Below are positions 53,196-63,396 of a stretch of DNA of 64,000 nt, piece by piece. The DNA lies in the NCBI GenBank assembly GCA_963703125.1, contig OY969790.1, positions 2,852,001 through 2,916,000 of the forward strand, in the 5' to 3' direction. The stretch comes from MFD04716-140 sp963703125 (GTDB lineage Bacteria > Bacteroidota > Bacteroidia > Flavobacteriales > Flavobacteriaceae). The translations under genes were made by a program, and so were the position numbers. A model generated the notes under the pieces. It had not been told where the DNA came from. It searched no databases and was given only the letters and a program-made list of their open reading frames with translations. How positions within the stretch are numbered: position 1 is the first letter of the stretch; every line of letters begins with the position of its first letter.

Positions 53196-54830
53196 ATGGC
53201 CAATAAAAAACAAGAATCGTTGTTGCAACCACCCTACGTGTTTGATGTGGAGTGGGAAAAACTGCTGAACCATCAGCCTTTTATCAATATTTTTCTTTCA
53301 GAGGTATTGGAGGAATATGTCTTACGGCAACGATGGTACGGGGGCAAATCCAGCAAGTTAAAATATGTTGAACTGCATGAATATTTTAAGATTCAGCAAA
53401 AAGGAGAGATCTACTATGGACTCTTGCTTGAAGTAAATTTCGAGGAGGCCTTTTACCAACATTATTTTTTGCCGATTGCCTTCGTCTCGGATGAAAGTTT
53501 TGCCGAAAAAGACCGCATACTCCCAGTTGTCATTAAAGGACAGGCAGGCTTTATTATTGACGCGATAAATTTGGAAGCCTTCCGGAAATTGGTATTTGAG
53601 CGCATAATGACTTCAGAGCCCAACGATAGAACTTCAGTCCGTTATCATAAGAGCACGCTGTTTAAAGATACCGAATATCTTTCCTCCAGATTCATGGGAT
53701 TGGAGCAGAGCAATACATCTATTATTTACAATGACAATTCCGTAATTAAGTTTTTCCGAAGGATTTATGCCGACAAAAATCCGGATTATGAGATGAGCCA
53801 GTTCCTTTCGGAGAAAAAAGGTTTTAAAAATACGCCGGCCTATTTGGGCAGTATAAGTTTTATAGACAAGGATTCTGATAATATAACAATAGCACTTTTG
53901 CAAGAATTGGTTCCCAACCAAGGGGATGCCTGGGAATTTATGTTAAAAGAAGTTGATAAGGTCTTTGCCAATCTTGAGAACAAACATATAAATGTTTTGC
54001 GGCTACCAACAGCCCCATTGTTCCAAAGATTACAAATTAAAGACGTGCCGCCCGAAATAATTGACTGGGCCGGGCTCGGCATTTTTTTGAGGTTGCAGGT
54101 TATGGCCAAACGCACGGCCGAAATGCATATTGCGCTGGCATCGGAGTTTGAGGATACCGCATTTACACCAAATCACTTCAACAGCGACTATGAAGTATGG
54201 CTCAAGAACCGTTTGCTCTATCAATTTCAGAACAGATTGAACAGTGTTGAGAACAACTTACATAAGTTGAACGGGAGGGCCTCAGATCTGGTCAAGGAAT
54301 TTTTGGAACGAAAAAATGAAATAAGGCGCCGTTTTGTGAGTTTTGATTGGACAAAATTGAAAGGAGAACGTATTCGGGTGCATGGTGACTATCATTTGGG
54401 ACAGATATTGGTCAAAGAGGATGATTTTTATTTGCTTGATTTTGAAGGAGAACCAGAAAGTACCATTCGTGACCGAAAGGTGAAACATCCTCCTTTAAAA
54501 GATGTGGCAGGAATTTTTAGATCGTTCCACTATGCCATATATGCCACCATTTTCAATAACGGTGAAAAGTACCCATATTCCCAAGAAGATCTCTTTAAAG
54601 CTGGCGAAACCCTATATAGATTTTTTATTGGTGTATTTTTGGAAACCTATGTGACCTTAATACAGGAAAATAATTTGAACATAGGCTACCATCAAGAGCG
54701 CATTTTTATTTTGAAATATTGTATGCTGGAAAAGGCAGTATATGAACTGGGTTATGAAATGAACTCCAGACCCCGCTGGGCCGTAATTCCGCTAGAGGGT
54801 ATTTTAGGCATTATTAACGATAAAAACTAA
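53196..54830 (+). CDS. Maltokinase (makes maltose-1-phosphate)
   Basis: This is an aminoglycoside-phosphotransferase-like kinase that phosphorylates maltose at C1 with ATP, supplying GlgE. In many bacteria it is fused to trehalose synthase. Here it is a single protein of 544 residues, with no TreS domain. The N-terminal cap domain contains LRQRWYGGKSSKLKYVE (about 43-59). The kinase part has IRVHGDYHLGQILV (catalytic loop with Asp, about 397-410) and FYLLDFEGEP (metal-binding Asp, about 414-423). It starts two bases after the glgE stop and ends seven bases before glgB, so all three are translated from one message. Gene symbols mak or pep2 are used for the family. Confidence 0.92.
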   Translation: MANKKQESLLQPPYVFDVEWEKLLNHQPFINIFLSEVLEEYVLRQRWYGGKSSKLKYVELHEYFKIQQKGEIYYGLLLEVNFEEAFYQHYFLPIAFVSDESFAEKDRILPVVIKGQAGFIIDAINLEAFRKLVFERIMTSEPNDRTSVRYHKSTLFKDTEYLSSRFMGLEQSNTSIIYNDNSVIKFFRRIYADKNPDYEMSQFLSEKKGFKNTPAYLGSISFIDKDSDNITIALLQELVPNQGDAWEFMLKEVDKVFANLENKHINVLRLPTAPLFQRLQIKDVPPEIIDWAGLGIFLRLQVMAKRTAEMHIALASEFEDTAFTPNHFNSDYEVWLKNRLLYQFQNRLNSVENNLHKLNGRASDLVKEFLERKNEIRRRFVSFDWTKLKGERIRVHGDYHLGQILVKEDDFYLLDFEGEPESTIRDRKVKHPPLKDVAGIFRSFHYAIYATIFNNGEKYPYSQEDLFKAGETLYRFFIGVFLETYVTLIQENNLNIGYHQERIFILKYCMLEKAVYELGYEMNSRPRWAVIPLEGILGIINDKN

Positions 54831-54837
54831 GTCAAAT

Positions 54838-56733
54838 ATGAGCAAAGTTGTAGTGCATAGTTTATTCACTGATTTCGATATTGACCTTTTTAAATCAGGT
54901 AAACATTATCGCTTATATGATAAGCTGGGGTCACATATGATAGAGGTAAATGGTGAAAAGGGCGTGTACTTTGCTGTTTGGGCCCCTACGGCGAAATCAG
55001 TGGCCGTAGTAGGCGATTTTAATTATTGGATTGAAGGTGGACATAATTTGAATGTGCGTTGGGATTCCAGTGGTATATGGGAAGGCTTTATCCCAGGACT
55101 GGACCAAGGAACATTGTACAAGTATAAAATACATTCGAACAACAACGGGATAATAACCGAAAAGGCCGATCCTTTTGGCCGTTTATGTGAACATCCACCC
55201 AGGACCGCTTCTGTTGTTTGGGAATCTGACTACCAATGGAAAGACAAGAAATGGATGGGCTACCGCAAAGACAAAAACGGACTGGACAGACCCTATTCCG
55301 TTTACGAGGTGCATTTAGGTTCTTGGAAGCGTAAAAGCGACAACACCTTTATGTCCTATATTGAACTCGCCAATGATTTGGTCACTTATGTAAAGGAAAT
55401 GGGTTACACCCATGTAGAGTTTATGCCAATCATGGAATTCCCTTATGATCCCTCATGGGGTTACCAACTTACCGGTTATTTTGCCCCGACCTCCCGATTT
55501 GGGAAACCCGAGGATTTGAAATTTTTGGTAGACAAGTTCCATCAAAACGACATTGGGGTGATATTGGATTGGGTTCCGTCCCATTTTCCTGAAGATGCAC
55601 ACGGTTTGGGGAATTTTGATGGTTCCCATTTGTATGAGCACCCAGATCGCCGAAGGGGCTATCACCCTGACTGGAAAAGTCTTATTTTCAATTATGGACG
55701 AAATGAAGTAAGGGCCTTCCTTATAAGCAATGCCTTGTTTTGGCTGGATCAGTTTCATGTAGATGGTTTAAGGGTTGATGCAGTTGCATCTATGCTTTAT
55801 TTGGATTATTCAAGGGAAGAAGGGGAGTGGGAACCCAATATGTACGGGAACAATGAAAATCTTGAGGCCATCTCCCTAATCAGGGAGCTCAACGAGGAGG
55901 TTTACAAAAGCTTTGATGGGGTTCAGACCATTGCCGAGGAATCCACGGCGTTCAGTGGCGTTTCAAGACCGGTCTATCTAGGCGGTCTGGGCTTTGGTAT
56001 GAAATGGATGATGGGATGGATGCATGACACATTGGAATATTTTAGGAAGGAACCTATTTACAGGAGACACCATCAAAATGATATTACTTTCAGTATGACG
56101 TATGCCTTTACCGAAAATTTTATGCTTCCATTCTCACATGATGAAGTGGTGTATGGCAAACAATCCTTGATTTATAGAATGCCAGGGGATGAGTGGCAAA
56201 GATTTGCAAATCTTAGATTGCTCTTCGGCTATATGTTTACCCATCCAGGGGCCAAGTTGATGTTTATGGGGGGCGAGTTTGGCCAGACGTCGGAATGGAA
56301 TTTCCAACAAAGTTTGGATTGGCATTTAACCCAGTATGATTTTCATTCAGGTATTCAAGCCATAGTTAAGGACTTAAATAAAATTTATAGGGAATATCCT
56401 GCGCTATACGAGAAACAGTTCAGTTCGGAGGGCTTCCAATGGATCGATTATGGTGACCATGAGAATTCGGTCCTAACTTATATAAGAAAAGGGCATGACC
56501 GTAAAAATGACTTGATCATAGCATGTAATTTTACGCCGGTAAATAGGGAGAACTATAAAATAGGGGTTCCGAAAGCGAAAAAGTACACTCAGATATTCAG
56601 CAGTGACAACACCAAATATGGGGGCAGTGGAGTGATGAATGTCAATATAAAAACTTCTAAAAAAGAATGGCACGGCCATGCGAATTCGATAGAAATTAAT
56701 ATTCCACCCCTTGGGGTTGTTATTTTTCAATGA
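54838..56733 (+). CDS. glgB: 1,4-alpha-glucan branching enzyme
   Basis: GlgB creates alpha-1,6 branches in glycogen-like glucans. The 631 residues start with a CBM48 domain (about 25-125, with GVYFAVWAPTAKSVAVVGDF). The GH13 barrel follows with YSVYEVHLGSWKR and the catalytic Asp314 in LRVDAVASM. Glu367 in TIAEEST and the Asp of FSHDEVVYGK complete the catalytic site. A C-terminal beta domain ends the protein. The length is close to the usual 620-640 of short GlgB. It is the third gene of the operon after glgE and maltokinase, and a GH31 glucosidase gene follows. Confidence 0.97.
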   Translation: MSKVVVHSLFTDFDIDLFKSGKHYRLYDKLGSHMIEVNGEKGVYFAVWAPTAKSVAVVGDFNYWIEGGHNLNVRWDSSGIWEGFIPGLDQGTLYKYKIHSNNNGIITEKADPFGRLCEHPPRTASVVWESDYQWKDKKWMGYRKDKNGLDRPYSVYEVHLGSWKRKSDNTFMSYIELANDLVTYVKEMGYTHVEFMPIMEFPYDPSWGYQLTGYFAPTSRFGKPEDLKFLVDKFHQNDIGVILDWVPSHFPEDAHGLGNFDGSHLYEHPDRRRGYHPDWKSLIFNYGRNEVRAFLISNALFWLDQFHVDGLRVDAVASMLYLDYSREEGEWEPNMYGNNENLEAISLIRELNEEVYKSFDGVQTIAEESTAFSGVSRPVYLGGLGFGMKWMMGWMHDTLEYFRKEPIYRRHHQNDITFSMTYAFTENFMLPFSHDEVVYGKQSLIYRMPGDEWQRFANLRLLFGYMFTHPGAKLMFMGGEFGQTSEWNFQQSLDWHLTQYDFHSGIQAIVKDLNKIYREYPALYEKQFSSEGFQWIDYGDHENSVLTYIRKGHDRKNDLIIACNFTPVNRENYKIGVPKAKKYTQIFSSDNTKYGGSGVMNVNIKTSKKEWHGHANSIEINIPPLGVVIFQ

Positions 56734-56839
56734 TAAAATCCATCTAAATCGTAAAACTTCCAAATAGTCCTTAATATCACTTTAAAATTAGCGTTTAAAG
56801 TACTTTTTTTGCGGTATTTTAAAACTAGGTTCAACTATT

Positions 56840-59240
56840 ATGATAACAAATACAGAACTTGAATATAAAGGTAATCTATACCCCAACCAGATAATTAAAT
56901 ACAAGCGCGATACCGATAAATTATATTTTACTACAGAGAATGGCGTTATTTTGGAGCTTACGGTGCTTCAAGATGGAGTTTTTAGGTTTAGATATGCAAC
57001 GGAGCATGTTTTTCAGCCTGATTTCTCCTACGCTATTAGCGAAACTGCCAGTAACGGTTACAATCAATTGGAGGTAACTGAAACAAAAACAGAATATCTG
57101 GTTAAAACTGAAAAAGTTCGTATTCTAATTGATAAGAAAACTGTGCGCATCCAAATTTCTGATTTGGAAGGAACAATTATCAATGAGGACGAACTTGGCT
57201 TTCACTGGGAAGAGAATTATGAATTTGGCGGCAATTCTGTGAAGATGAGCAAGATTACCCAAAATTCCGAAGGATTCTATGGAATGGGCGATAAGGCAAC
57301 TCATTCCAACCTCAAGGGAAAAAGGGTAAGTAACTGGTGCACTGATCAATATGCCTATGGCAAAGATCAAGATCCACTTTATAAGGCAATTCCTTTCTAT
57401 CTGGGGCTGCACAAAAATATCGCCTATGGGATTTTCTTTGATAACTCTTTCAAAACCCATTTTGATTTTGCCCACGAACGAAGAAATGTAACGAGCTTTT
57501 GGGCAGATGGTGGGGAAATGAACTATTATTTTTTCTACTGGACCCCAAATGCTGGAAGTCGTAAGGGCCTATTCAGATTTGACGGGGAGACCTGAGCTTC
57601 CGCCCCTATGGGCTTTGGGATACCATCAATCAAAATGGAGTTATTTCCCGGAGAAAAATGTAAAGGAAATAGCCAATAAATTTAGAAAATTGAAGATACC
57701 CTGTGATGCCATTTATTTGGATATAGATTACATGGATGGTTTCAGATGTTTCACTTGGGACAAGGAAAAATTTCCGGACCCCAAGCGAATGATTGGGGAA
57801 TTAAATGAAGATGGCTTTAAAACAGTGGTTATGATCGATCCGGGTATTAAGGTCGATAGAGAGTACTGGGTTTACAACGAAGCGGTTAAGAACAATTATT
57901 TCTCCAAACGAGGTGATGGGCCACATATGCGAGGCAAAGTATGGCCAGGAGATTGTAATTTTCCAGATTTTACCAATCCAAAGGTTCGTGAGTGGTGGGC
58001 AGAACTATATAAAGAGTTTATGGCCGAAATTGGTGTGCATGCCGTTTGGAATGATATGAATGAGCCCGCAGTAATGGAAGTGCCAACAAAAACAGCGCCT
58101 TTGGATACAAGGCATGATTATGATGGGCACCCATGTACGCATCGCAAAGCTCATAACGTGTATGGAATGCAGATGGTGAGGGCCACATACGAGGGTGTAA
58201 AAAAGTACGTGTATCCCAAAAGACCGTTTGTTATAACTAGGGCTGCATTTGCGGGTACACAACGTTACTCTTCAACTTGGACCGGTGACAATGTTGCGAC
58301 TTGGGAACATTTGTGGTTGGCGAACGTGCAAATGCAGCGAATGTGTATGAGCGGATATTCATTTGTTGGCTCGGATATTGGAGGTTTTGCCGAGCAGCCG
58401 GACGGCGAACTATTTGCCAGATGGATTCAACTTGGGGTGTTCCATCCATTTTGTAGGGTGCACTCCAGCGGTGATCATGGTGATCAGGAGCCCTGGTCTT
58501 TTGGAAAAGAGGTAACTGACATAGTCCGAAAATTCATAGAACTGAGATACCAACTACTTCCATACCTTTATACTATGTTTTGGCGATATACAAAGGCGGG
58601 AACACCAATGTTACAACCTTTGGTGCACTATGATCAGGAAGATACCCAAACACATTTCAGGACGGATGAGTTTATTTTTGGTAAGCAAATTTTGGTATGT
58701 CCTATTCAAGAGCCGAATGCAAAAGGTAGAAGAATGTACATACCTAAAGGAAATTGGTATAATTATTGGAACGATGAATTAATTGAAGGCGGTAAGGAAA
58801 GATGGGTGGTTGCAGATTTGGACAAAATGCCATTATTTATAAAAGAAGGCGCGATTATACCTAAATACCCTGTCCAGCAATATGTTGATGAATTGGTAAT
58901 TGAAGAATTAATACTTGACGTTTATTATAAGTTGGGTGTTGAAAGTTCATTGATATATGAGGATGCCCAAGACGGGTATGATTATAAAAAAGGACTTTTT
59001 AGCCTAAGACGATTAAAATTAGTGGGCAAAGAAAAGGAATTGATCATTCAACAATTTAAAGATGGATCATTTATGACCTCCTATGAAAATTTTGAAATCA
59101 AATTACACGGACTGCCTTTTAAAATTGATAGAATAGAAATTGATAAAGAAGAAGTTTCGTTAAAGGACATCAACTATAATGGGATAAACGTGTTTCAGAT
59201 CCAAAAAGATTTCACCGATTTACACATAATAGGGAAATAA
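56840..59240 (+). CDS. GH31 alpha-glucosidase, interrupted by a +1 frameshift
   Basis: This glycoside hydrolase family 31 enzyme has no signal peptide, so it acts in the cytoplasm on maltose-type glucans. The N-terminal domain ends at about residue 230. The first frame stops after NYYFFYW, and the second resumes with GPQMLEVVRAYSDLTGRPEL. One extra T at 57539 explains it, since YYFFYGP is the family sequence. The nucleophile is the Asp in VWNDMNEP, and the acid/base Asp is in STWTGDNVATW. SGYSFVGSDIGGF follows. The repaired length is 799, normal for GH31. It begins 106 bases after glgB and completes the set of polymerising, branching and degrading enzymes. Confidence 0.93.
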
Positions 59241-59278
59241 TTTTTTTGTAATTTTCCCCTCTAAACACTATACAAAAA

Positions 59279-60088
59279 ATGAAAAAGACCATAATTGTAT
59301 TAGCGATTTTTATGATCGTTTTGGCCTGTAAAACGAATCCGTTTACGGGTAAAAGTACATTGAATTTCTACCCGAACAGTCAAATATTTCCGACGGCTTT
59401 TGCACAGTATGATCAGTTTTTAACTGAAAATTCCGTAGTTGAAAATACCGCCGAAGCAAAAATGATTACAAAAGTTGGTCAGCGAATATCCTCTGCCGCA
59501 GAGCGTTGGTTGACTGCCAATGGGTATCCAGGATATTTGAAGGATTATAAGTGGGAGTATAACCTGGTAAAGGACGAGACCGTTAATGCTTGGTGTATGC
59601 CCGGCGGGAAAATTGTTTTCTACACCGGAATACTTCCAATAACACAATCGGAAACTGGCGTGGCAGTAGTAATGGGACACGAAGTAGCCCATGCTTTGGC
59701 GGATCACGGAGCTCAGAGAATGAGCGCAGGAACTTTGCAACAGGTAGGGGCAGTAGCAGGTAATATTGCTATTAAAGATCCACAAAAACTGGCCATTTTC
59801 AATCAGGCATATGGCATTGGTTCGCAAGTGGGTGTCATGCTTCCATTTAGCAGAGGCCATGAAACCGAAGCCGATAGGATTGGACTTCAGATCATGGCCA
59901 TCGCCGGTTACAACCCAGACGAAGCAGCGGAACTTTGGAAACGTATGAAGGCCAAAAGTGGGGGCGAAGCACCTCCCGAATTTATGAGTACACACCCTTC
60001 CAATGATACAAGAATAAGTAATTTGACGGCCTGGGCGCCATTGGCCAAGGAAGAAGCCGCAAAATTTGGTGTCACAAAATTTCAGTAA
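59279..60088 (+). CDS. Lipoprotein M48 family metallopeptidase
   Basis: This zinc metallopeptidase is anchored as a lipoprotein (lipobox VLAC, Cys17) and has 269 residues. The zinc motif HEVAHALADH (about 136-145) and the third ligand in GHETEADRIGL (about 198-208) are present, and MPGGKIVFYTG comes before the motif, as in LoiP/BepA-type proteases of the outer-membrane quality-control group. It would act in the periplasm on misfolded or outer-membrane proteins. It starts 38 bases after the GH31 gene, and a terminator follows. Confidence 0.93.
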   Translation: MKKTIIVLAIFMIVLACKTNPFTGKSTLNFYPNSQIFPTAFAQYDQFLTENSVVENTAEAKMITKVGQRISSAAERWLTANGYPGYLKDYKWEYNLVKDETVNAWCMPGGKIVFYTGILPITQSETGVAVVMGHEVAHALADHGAQRMSAGTLQQVGAVAGNIAIKDPQKLAIFNQAYGIGSQVGVMLPFSRGHETEADRIGLQIMAIAGYNPDEAAELWKRMKAKSGGEAPPEFMSTHPSNDTRISNLTAWAPLAKEEAAKFGVTKFQ

Positions 60089-60119
60089 ATAGTATGATTC
60101 AATTATCGTATATTCGAAG

Positions 60120-60146
60120 CTGTTCCTCTAAGGGACAGTTTTTTTT
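60120..60146 (+). terminator. Strong terminator between the M48 protease and MFS genes
   Basis: CTGTTCC at 60120-60126 pairs with GGGACAG at 60132-60138 (one G-U pair, 5-base loop), followed by eight T (60139-60146). It lies 30 bases after the protease stop and eight bases before the proposed MFS start. Confidence 0.85.
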
Positions 60147-60153
60147 GTTTAAA

Positions 60154-61503
60154 ATGGCCAGAGTTTTAGCTGAGAAGGGAAGTAAAAAATTATTAAACGC
60201 TTGGGCATTTTATGACTGGGCCAATTCGGTATATACGCTTACGATAGCTTCCTCTATATTTCCAATTTTTTACTCAACCTTGTTTGCCGAAGACGATACG
60301 GCCGTTTTGGCCTTTGGATATGAGATGAAACCAACTGTTTTGATTTCAATTGTTACTGGCTTTACTTTTTTAATAGTAGCTATTTTTTCACCCATACTGT
60401 CGGGAATAGCCGATTATGTGGGCAACAAGAAATTTTTCATGAAGTTTTTCTGTTATATGGGAGGACTGGGATGCATTGGGTTATACTGGTTTAGCTTGGA
60501 GTTTATTCATCTAAGCCTTCTATTTTACTTTATGGGATTGCTGGGTTACTGGGGAAGTCTGGTATTTTACAACTCATATCTTCCCGATATTGCCTTTAAG
60601 GAACAGCAAGATAGTATCAGTGCAAAAGGATTTTCACTGGGTTATATTGGTAGTGTGCTTTTATTGTTGCTCAATTTGGCAATGGTTATGATGCCTGAAT
60701 GGTTTGGTTTTGATATTGGCACCACGGAGCAAGAGCTGGGTGTGGCCAAGGTTGAAGCTATGAAGGTTTCCTTCACTACCGTCGGATTGTGGTGGATTAT
60801 ATTTAGCCAATATACTTTTTATGTTTTGCCCAAAGGAATTTCAACGGGACACAAAGTAACAAAACATGTAATTTTCAATGGGTTTCGAGAATTGAAATTG
60901 GTTTGGAATCAGCTAAAACAAAATCTTAGGCTAAGAAGTTATTTAAAGGCATTTTTTGTCTTTAGTATGTCCGTTCAGACCATCATGCTTATGGCCGTTT
61001 ACTTTGGTGAAAAAGAAATAGCCTGGGGTAGTGATAGTGAGAAAACTACTGGGCTAATTCTTAGTATTTTAATCATACAACTAGTCGCAGTTGTTGGAGC
61101 ATCAATTACATCAAAAGCCTCTTCGAAATTCGGAAATATTAGAACTTTGATATTCGTGAATTTCATTTGGCTTTGTTTGTGCTTTTATGCTTATTTCATG
61201 GTAAGTCCCATGCAATTTTATATCGCTGCTGGACTGGTGGGTCTAGTAATGGGCGGGGTACAGGCCTTGGCACGTTCCACATATTCCAAATTCCTGCCCG
61301 AGACAGAGGATACTACTTCCTACTTTAGCTTTTATGATGTGGCGGAGAAAATAGGAATCGTCATTGGCATGTTGATTTTTGCAGTGGTAGATCAAATAAG
61401 CACCATGCGTTATGCCATTTTGTTTTTATTTCTTTTTTTCTTGATCGGAATACTTTTATTGTTAAAGGTGCCAACAAAAAAAGCCCCTTTGAAAGAGGCT
61501 TGA
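60154..61503 (+). CDS. UMF1-type MFS transporter
   Basis: This inner-membrane transporter of the major facilitator superfamily has 449 residues. It has the UMF1/Atg22-like start LLNAWAFYDWANSVYTLTIA (about 11-30). About twelve membrane helices follow, with the loop GIADYVGNKKFFMKFF after helix 2 and GGVQALARSTYSKFLPE near the end. The substrate is not known. An earlier ATG at 60094 is in frame, but it would place a strong terminator inside the coding region, so the ATG at 60154 is preferred. It converges on the DUF2807 gene. Confidence 0.9.
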   Translation: MARVLAEKGSKKLLNAWAFYDWANSVYTLTIASSIFPIFYSTLFAEDDTAVLAFGYEMKPTVLISIVTGFTFLIVAIFSPILSGIADYVGNKKFFMKFFCYMGGLGCIGLYWFSLEFIHLSLLFYFMGLLGYWGSLVFYNSYLPDIAFKEQQDSISAKGFSLGYIGSVLLLLLNLAMVMMPEWFGFDIGTTEQELGVAKVEAMKVSFTTVGLWWIIFSQYTFYVLPKGISTGHKVTKHVIFNGFRELKLVWNQLKQNLRLRSYLKAFFVFSMSVQTIMLMAVYFGEKEIAWGSDSEKTTGLILSILIIQLVAVVGASITSKASSKFGNIRTLIFVNFIWLCLCFYAYFMVSPMQFYIAAGLVGLVMGGVQALARSTYSKFLPETEDTTSYFSFYDVAEKIGIVIGMLIFAVVDQISTMRYAILFLFLFFLIGILLLLKVPTKKAPLKEA

Positions 61504-61547
61504 TTCAACGATTGTTCGTTCTTTGATTGAATATCTTGATTTGATGT

Positions 61548-62273
61548 TTACCCTTTACTTATATCACCTGAACCCGAGGTCTTGGTATCTACTTTTTCAG
61601 GATTTCCACGATAACTGATATCGCCAGATCCTGACACTCGGGCCTTGAGCATCTTATGGGCCGTAACTTTAATGTCTGCTGAGCCCGAAATTGTGGCTTC
61701 GACATTATCGGCATCAAGGTCGTAGGCTTTTATGTCCCCACTTCCAGAAATGGTGGCATCAAAGTTATTGGCCGTTCCGCTCAAGATAATATCACCTGAT
61801 CCGGACATTGAAGTTGAAATGGTATCTACATCCAAATCCAAGGTAATATCCCCTGAACCCGACATTGCTGTTTTGAAATTCTCAGCTTTAAGCGTTTTTT
61901 TGCCCACAATATCACCAGAACCTGAAAGTGCGACCGAATTTATTTTGTCTACAGGAACAGTAATCAAAACGCCTTCTTTCCATGTGGAAGGTTGTAAATT
62001 ATAGCCCTTTTCGACTTTAATGTTGAGTTTGCCATTTTCTACCGCTGTAATAATATGCTCCAGAATATTTTCCTCACCTTTTAGGGTCAGTTTACCTTCT
62101 TTTCCATCAACTAATTCTACATCAAACCACCCTGACACCCCGATACCGTCATAGGGCCCTACCGATCTTTCCTCGGTAACTACGTTTCCATCTCCCTTGA
62201 CTCTTTTGCCCCATTGTGCAGTGCACGACATTGTGAATAATACTACGAAACTAAGTGTTGCTAATTTTCTCAT
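61548..62273 (-). CDS. Head GIN domain (DUF2807) exported protein
   Basis: This protein of 241 residues has a lipoprotein-like signal (Cys in FTMSCTAQ, about residue 17). A right-handed beta-helix-like domain follows, with at least seven copies of a 15-25 residue repeat built on SGSGDI. The family, DUF2807 or head GIN domain, is common in Bacteroidota and its function is unknown. A role as adhesin or surface binder is guesswork. It is the last gene of the minus-strand operon that starts with the ECF sigma factor at the right edge. Confidence 0.9.
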   Translation of the reverse strand: MRKLATLSFVVLFTMSCTAQWGKRVKGDGNVVTEERSVGPYDGIGVSGWFDVELVDGKEGKLTLKGEENILEHIITAVENGKLNIKVEKGYNLQPSTWKEGVLITVPVDKINSVALSGSGDIVGKKTLKAENFKTAMSGSGDITLDLDVDTISTSMSGSGDIILSGTANNFDATISGSGDIKAYDLDADNVEATISGSADIKVTAHKMLKARVSGSGDISYRGNPEKVDTKTSGSGDISKG

Positions 62274-62301
62274 GATTCATGTTTTGTTTTAAATGATTGA
62301 T

Positions 62302-63396
62302 TTAATTTTTAGAGAAGGAAATCCCACCATAATCACTGGTAATAGAGATTTTCTTTCCGCTATTCGGTTTACCATAGTACCCTTTATAATATTTATCACT
62401 CGATTTTTCTGTACTGATATTGATTTCAAAATCATCCTTACCGCTAACCCCTGCATAGGAGGTTCGTATTTCAAAATCAAAATTATATGAGGGGTCGTAT
62501 CCTATTTTAATTCCCGTGTAATCAGATGTAATGTCTAAATTTCCGGCATCTTCCGCCATTTTGGCGATTCGTATGGAACCATAGTCCGCTTTAATATCCA
62601 AATTCCCATGAATAGTGCCCAATTTCACATTTATATAGTCCCCGTTACCACTGATATTATTTGCTTCGCCAATTTCCAAGTTGCCATAATCACTAGAATA
62701 TTGTAGGTTCTCCATTTGGTTTACGGTAGAGTTGGTATAATCTGCATTGATGATCAAATCCCCTGCTTTTTTGATAGTAAATCCGGAATAATCGGCTTTG
62801 ATCTCGCCACTTTTCATGTACCCAATACTGGATCCTGAAGTGTAATCGAAGTTCAACTGATTATTTCGCCCATGCAACTCGCCTATTTCCAATCGACCAT
62901 AATCACAATTTATTTTTGCATGGCCGTCTATTCTGTCCAACATAATTCCTCCGTAGTCATTATTAAGATTAACACTATTCTTTACAGGAACTTTGATGGT
63001 ATAGTTGATCTGCATGTTCACATTGTTGCTCTTGCCCCAGTTCCAACCCCAACTGTCGCCATTTTTGTCAAATATGGTCTTGGCCGAGACCATTTCACCG
63101 CTGGCATCAAAACTAACCGTGATTTCATCTAGTTTTTGCTGGACTTTATCCTTATTATTTCCATTGGTTTTGATATGCACCTCGATAAGTACCCTATTCT
63201 CGTTCCAAGAGGTAATATTTAGGTTTCCGTAGCTATTGTCAATCTTTAACAACGCATCCGAGTTCACATTGAACTCTTTCTTTATAGTTTTTTCCTTGGT
63301 GTATTTACCACTTAGAGGATCCACATGGGCGGTCATTACCGAAGGTAGTCCCAAGAAAAGTATGATTGCGTATTTAAATAGTATAGTTTTCATCAT
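62302..63396 (-). CDS. Exported DUF4097-like beta-helix protein
   Basis: This exported protein has 364 residues and a signal peptide (ends near VMTAHV). The mature part has many short strands of the type DYGG, DYGR and DYTS, spaced 15 to 25 residues apart (for example NNDYGGIMLDRIDGHAKINC). This pattern resembles DUF4097 and the DUF2807 protein encoded next to it. It overlaps the end of the upstream anti-sigma-like gene by 23 bases (20 if the second ATG is used), so translation is probably coupled. Function is unknown, but the context suggests control by the sigma factor. Confidence 0.82.
   Translation of the reverse strand: MMKTILFKYAIILFLGLPSVMTAHVDPLSGKYTKEKTIKKEFNVNSDALLKIDNSYGNLNITSWNENRVLIEVHIKTNGNNKDKVQQKLDEITVSFDASGEMVSAKTIFDKNGDSWGWNWGKSNNVNMQINYTIKVPVKNSVNLNNDYGGIMLDRIDGHAKINCDYGRLEIGELHGRNNQLNFDYTSGSSIGYMKSGEIKADYSGFTIKKAGDLIINADYTNSTVNQMENLQYSSDYGNLEIGEANNISGNGDYINVKLGTIHGNLDIKADYGSIRIAKMAEDAGNLDITSDYTGIKIGYDPSYNFDFEIRTSYAGVSGKDDFEINISTEKSSDKYYKGYYGKPNSGKKISITSDYGGISFSKN

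Noticed and set aside
59420..59995. A 191-codon minus-strand frame opposite the M48 peptidase gene
   Set aside because: It lies wholly within the conserved metallopeptidase gene and its composition is typical of antisense frames.
61481..61502. Hairpin AAGCCCCTTT/AAAGAGGCTT as an MFS terminator
   Set aside because: It is inside the last codons of the MFS gene, is imperfect, and no T run follows.
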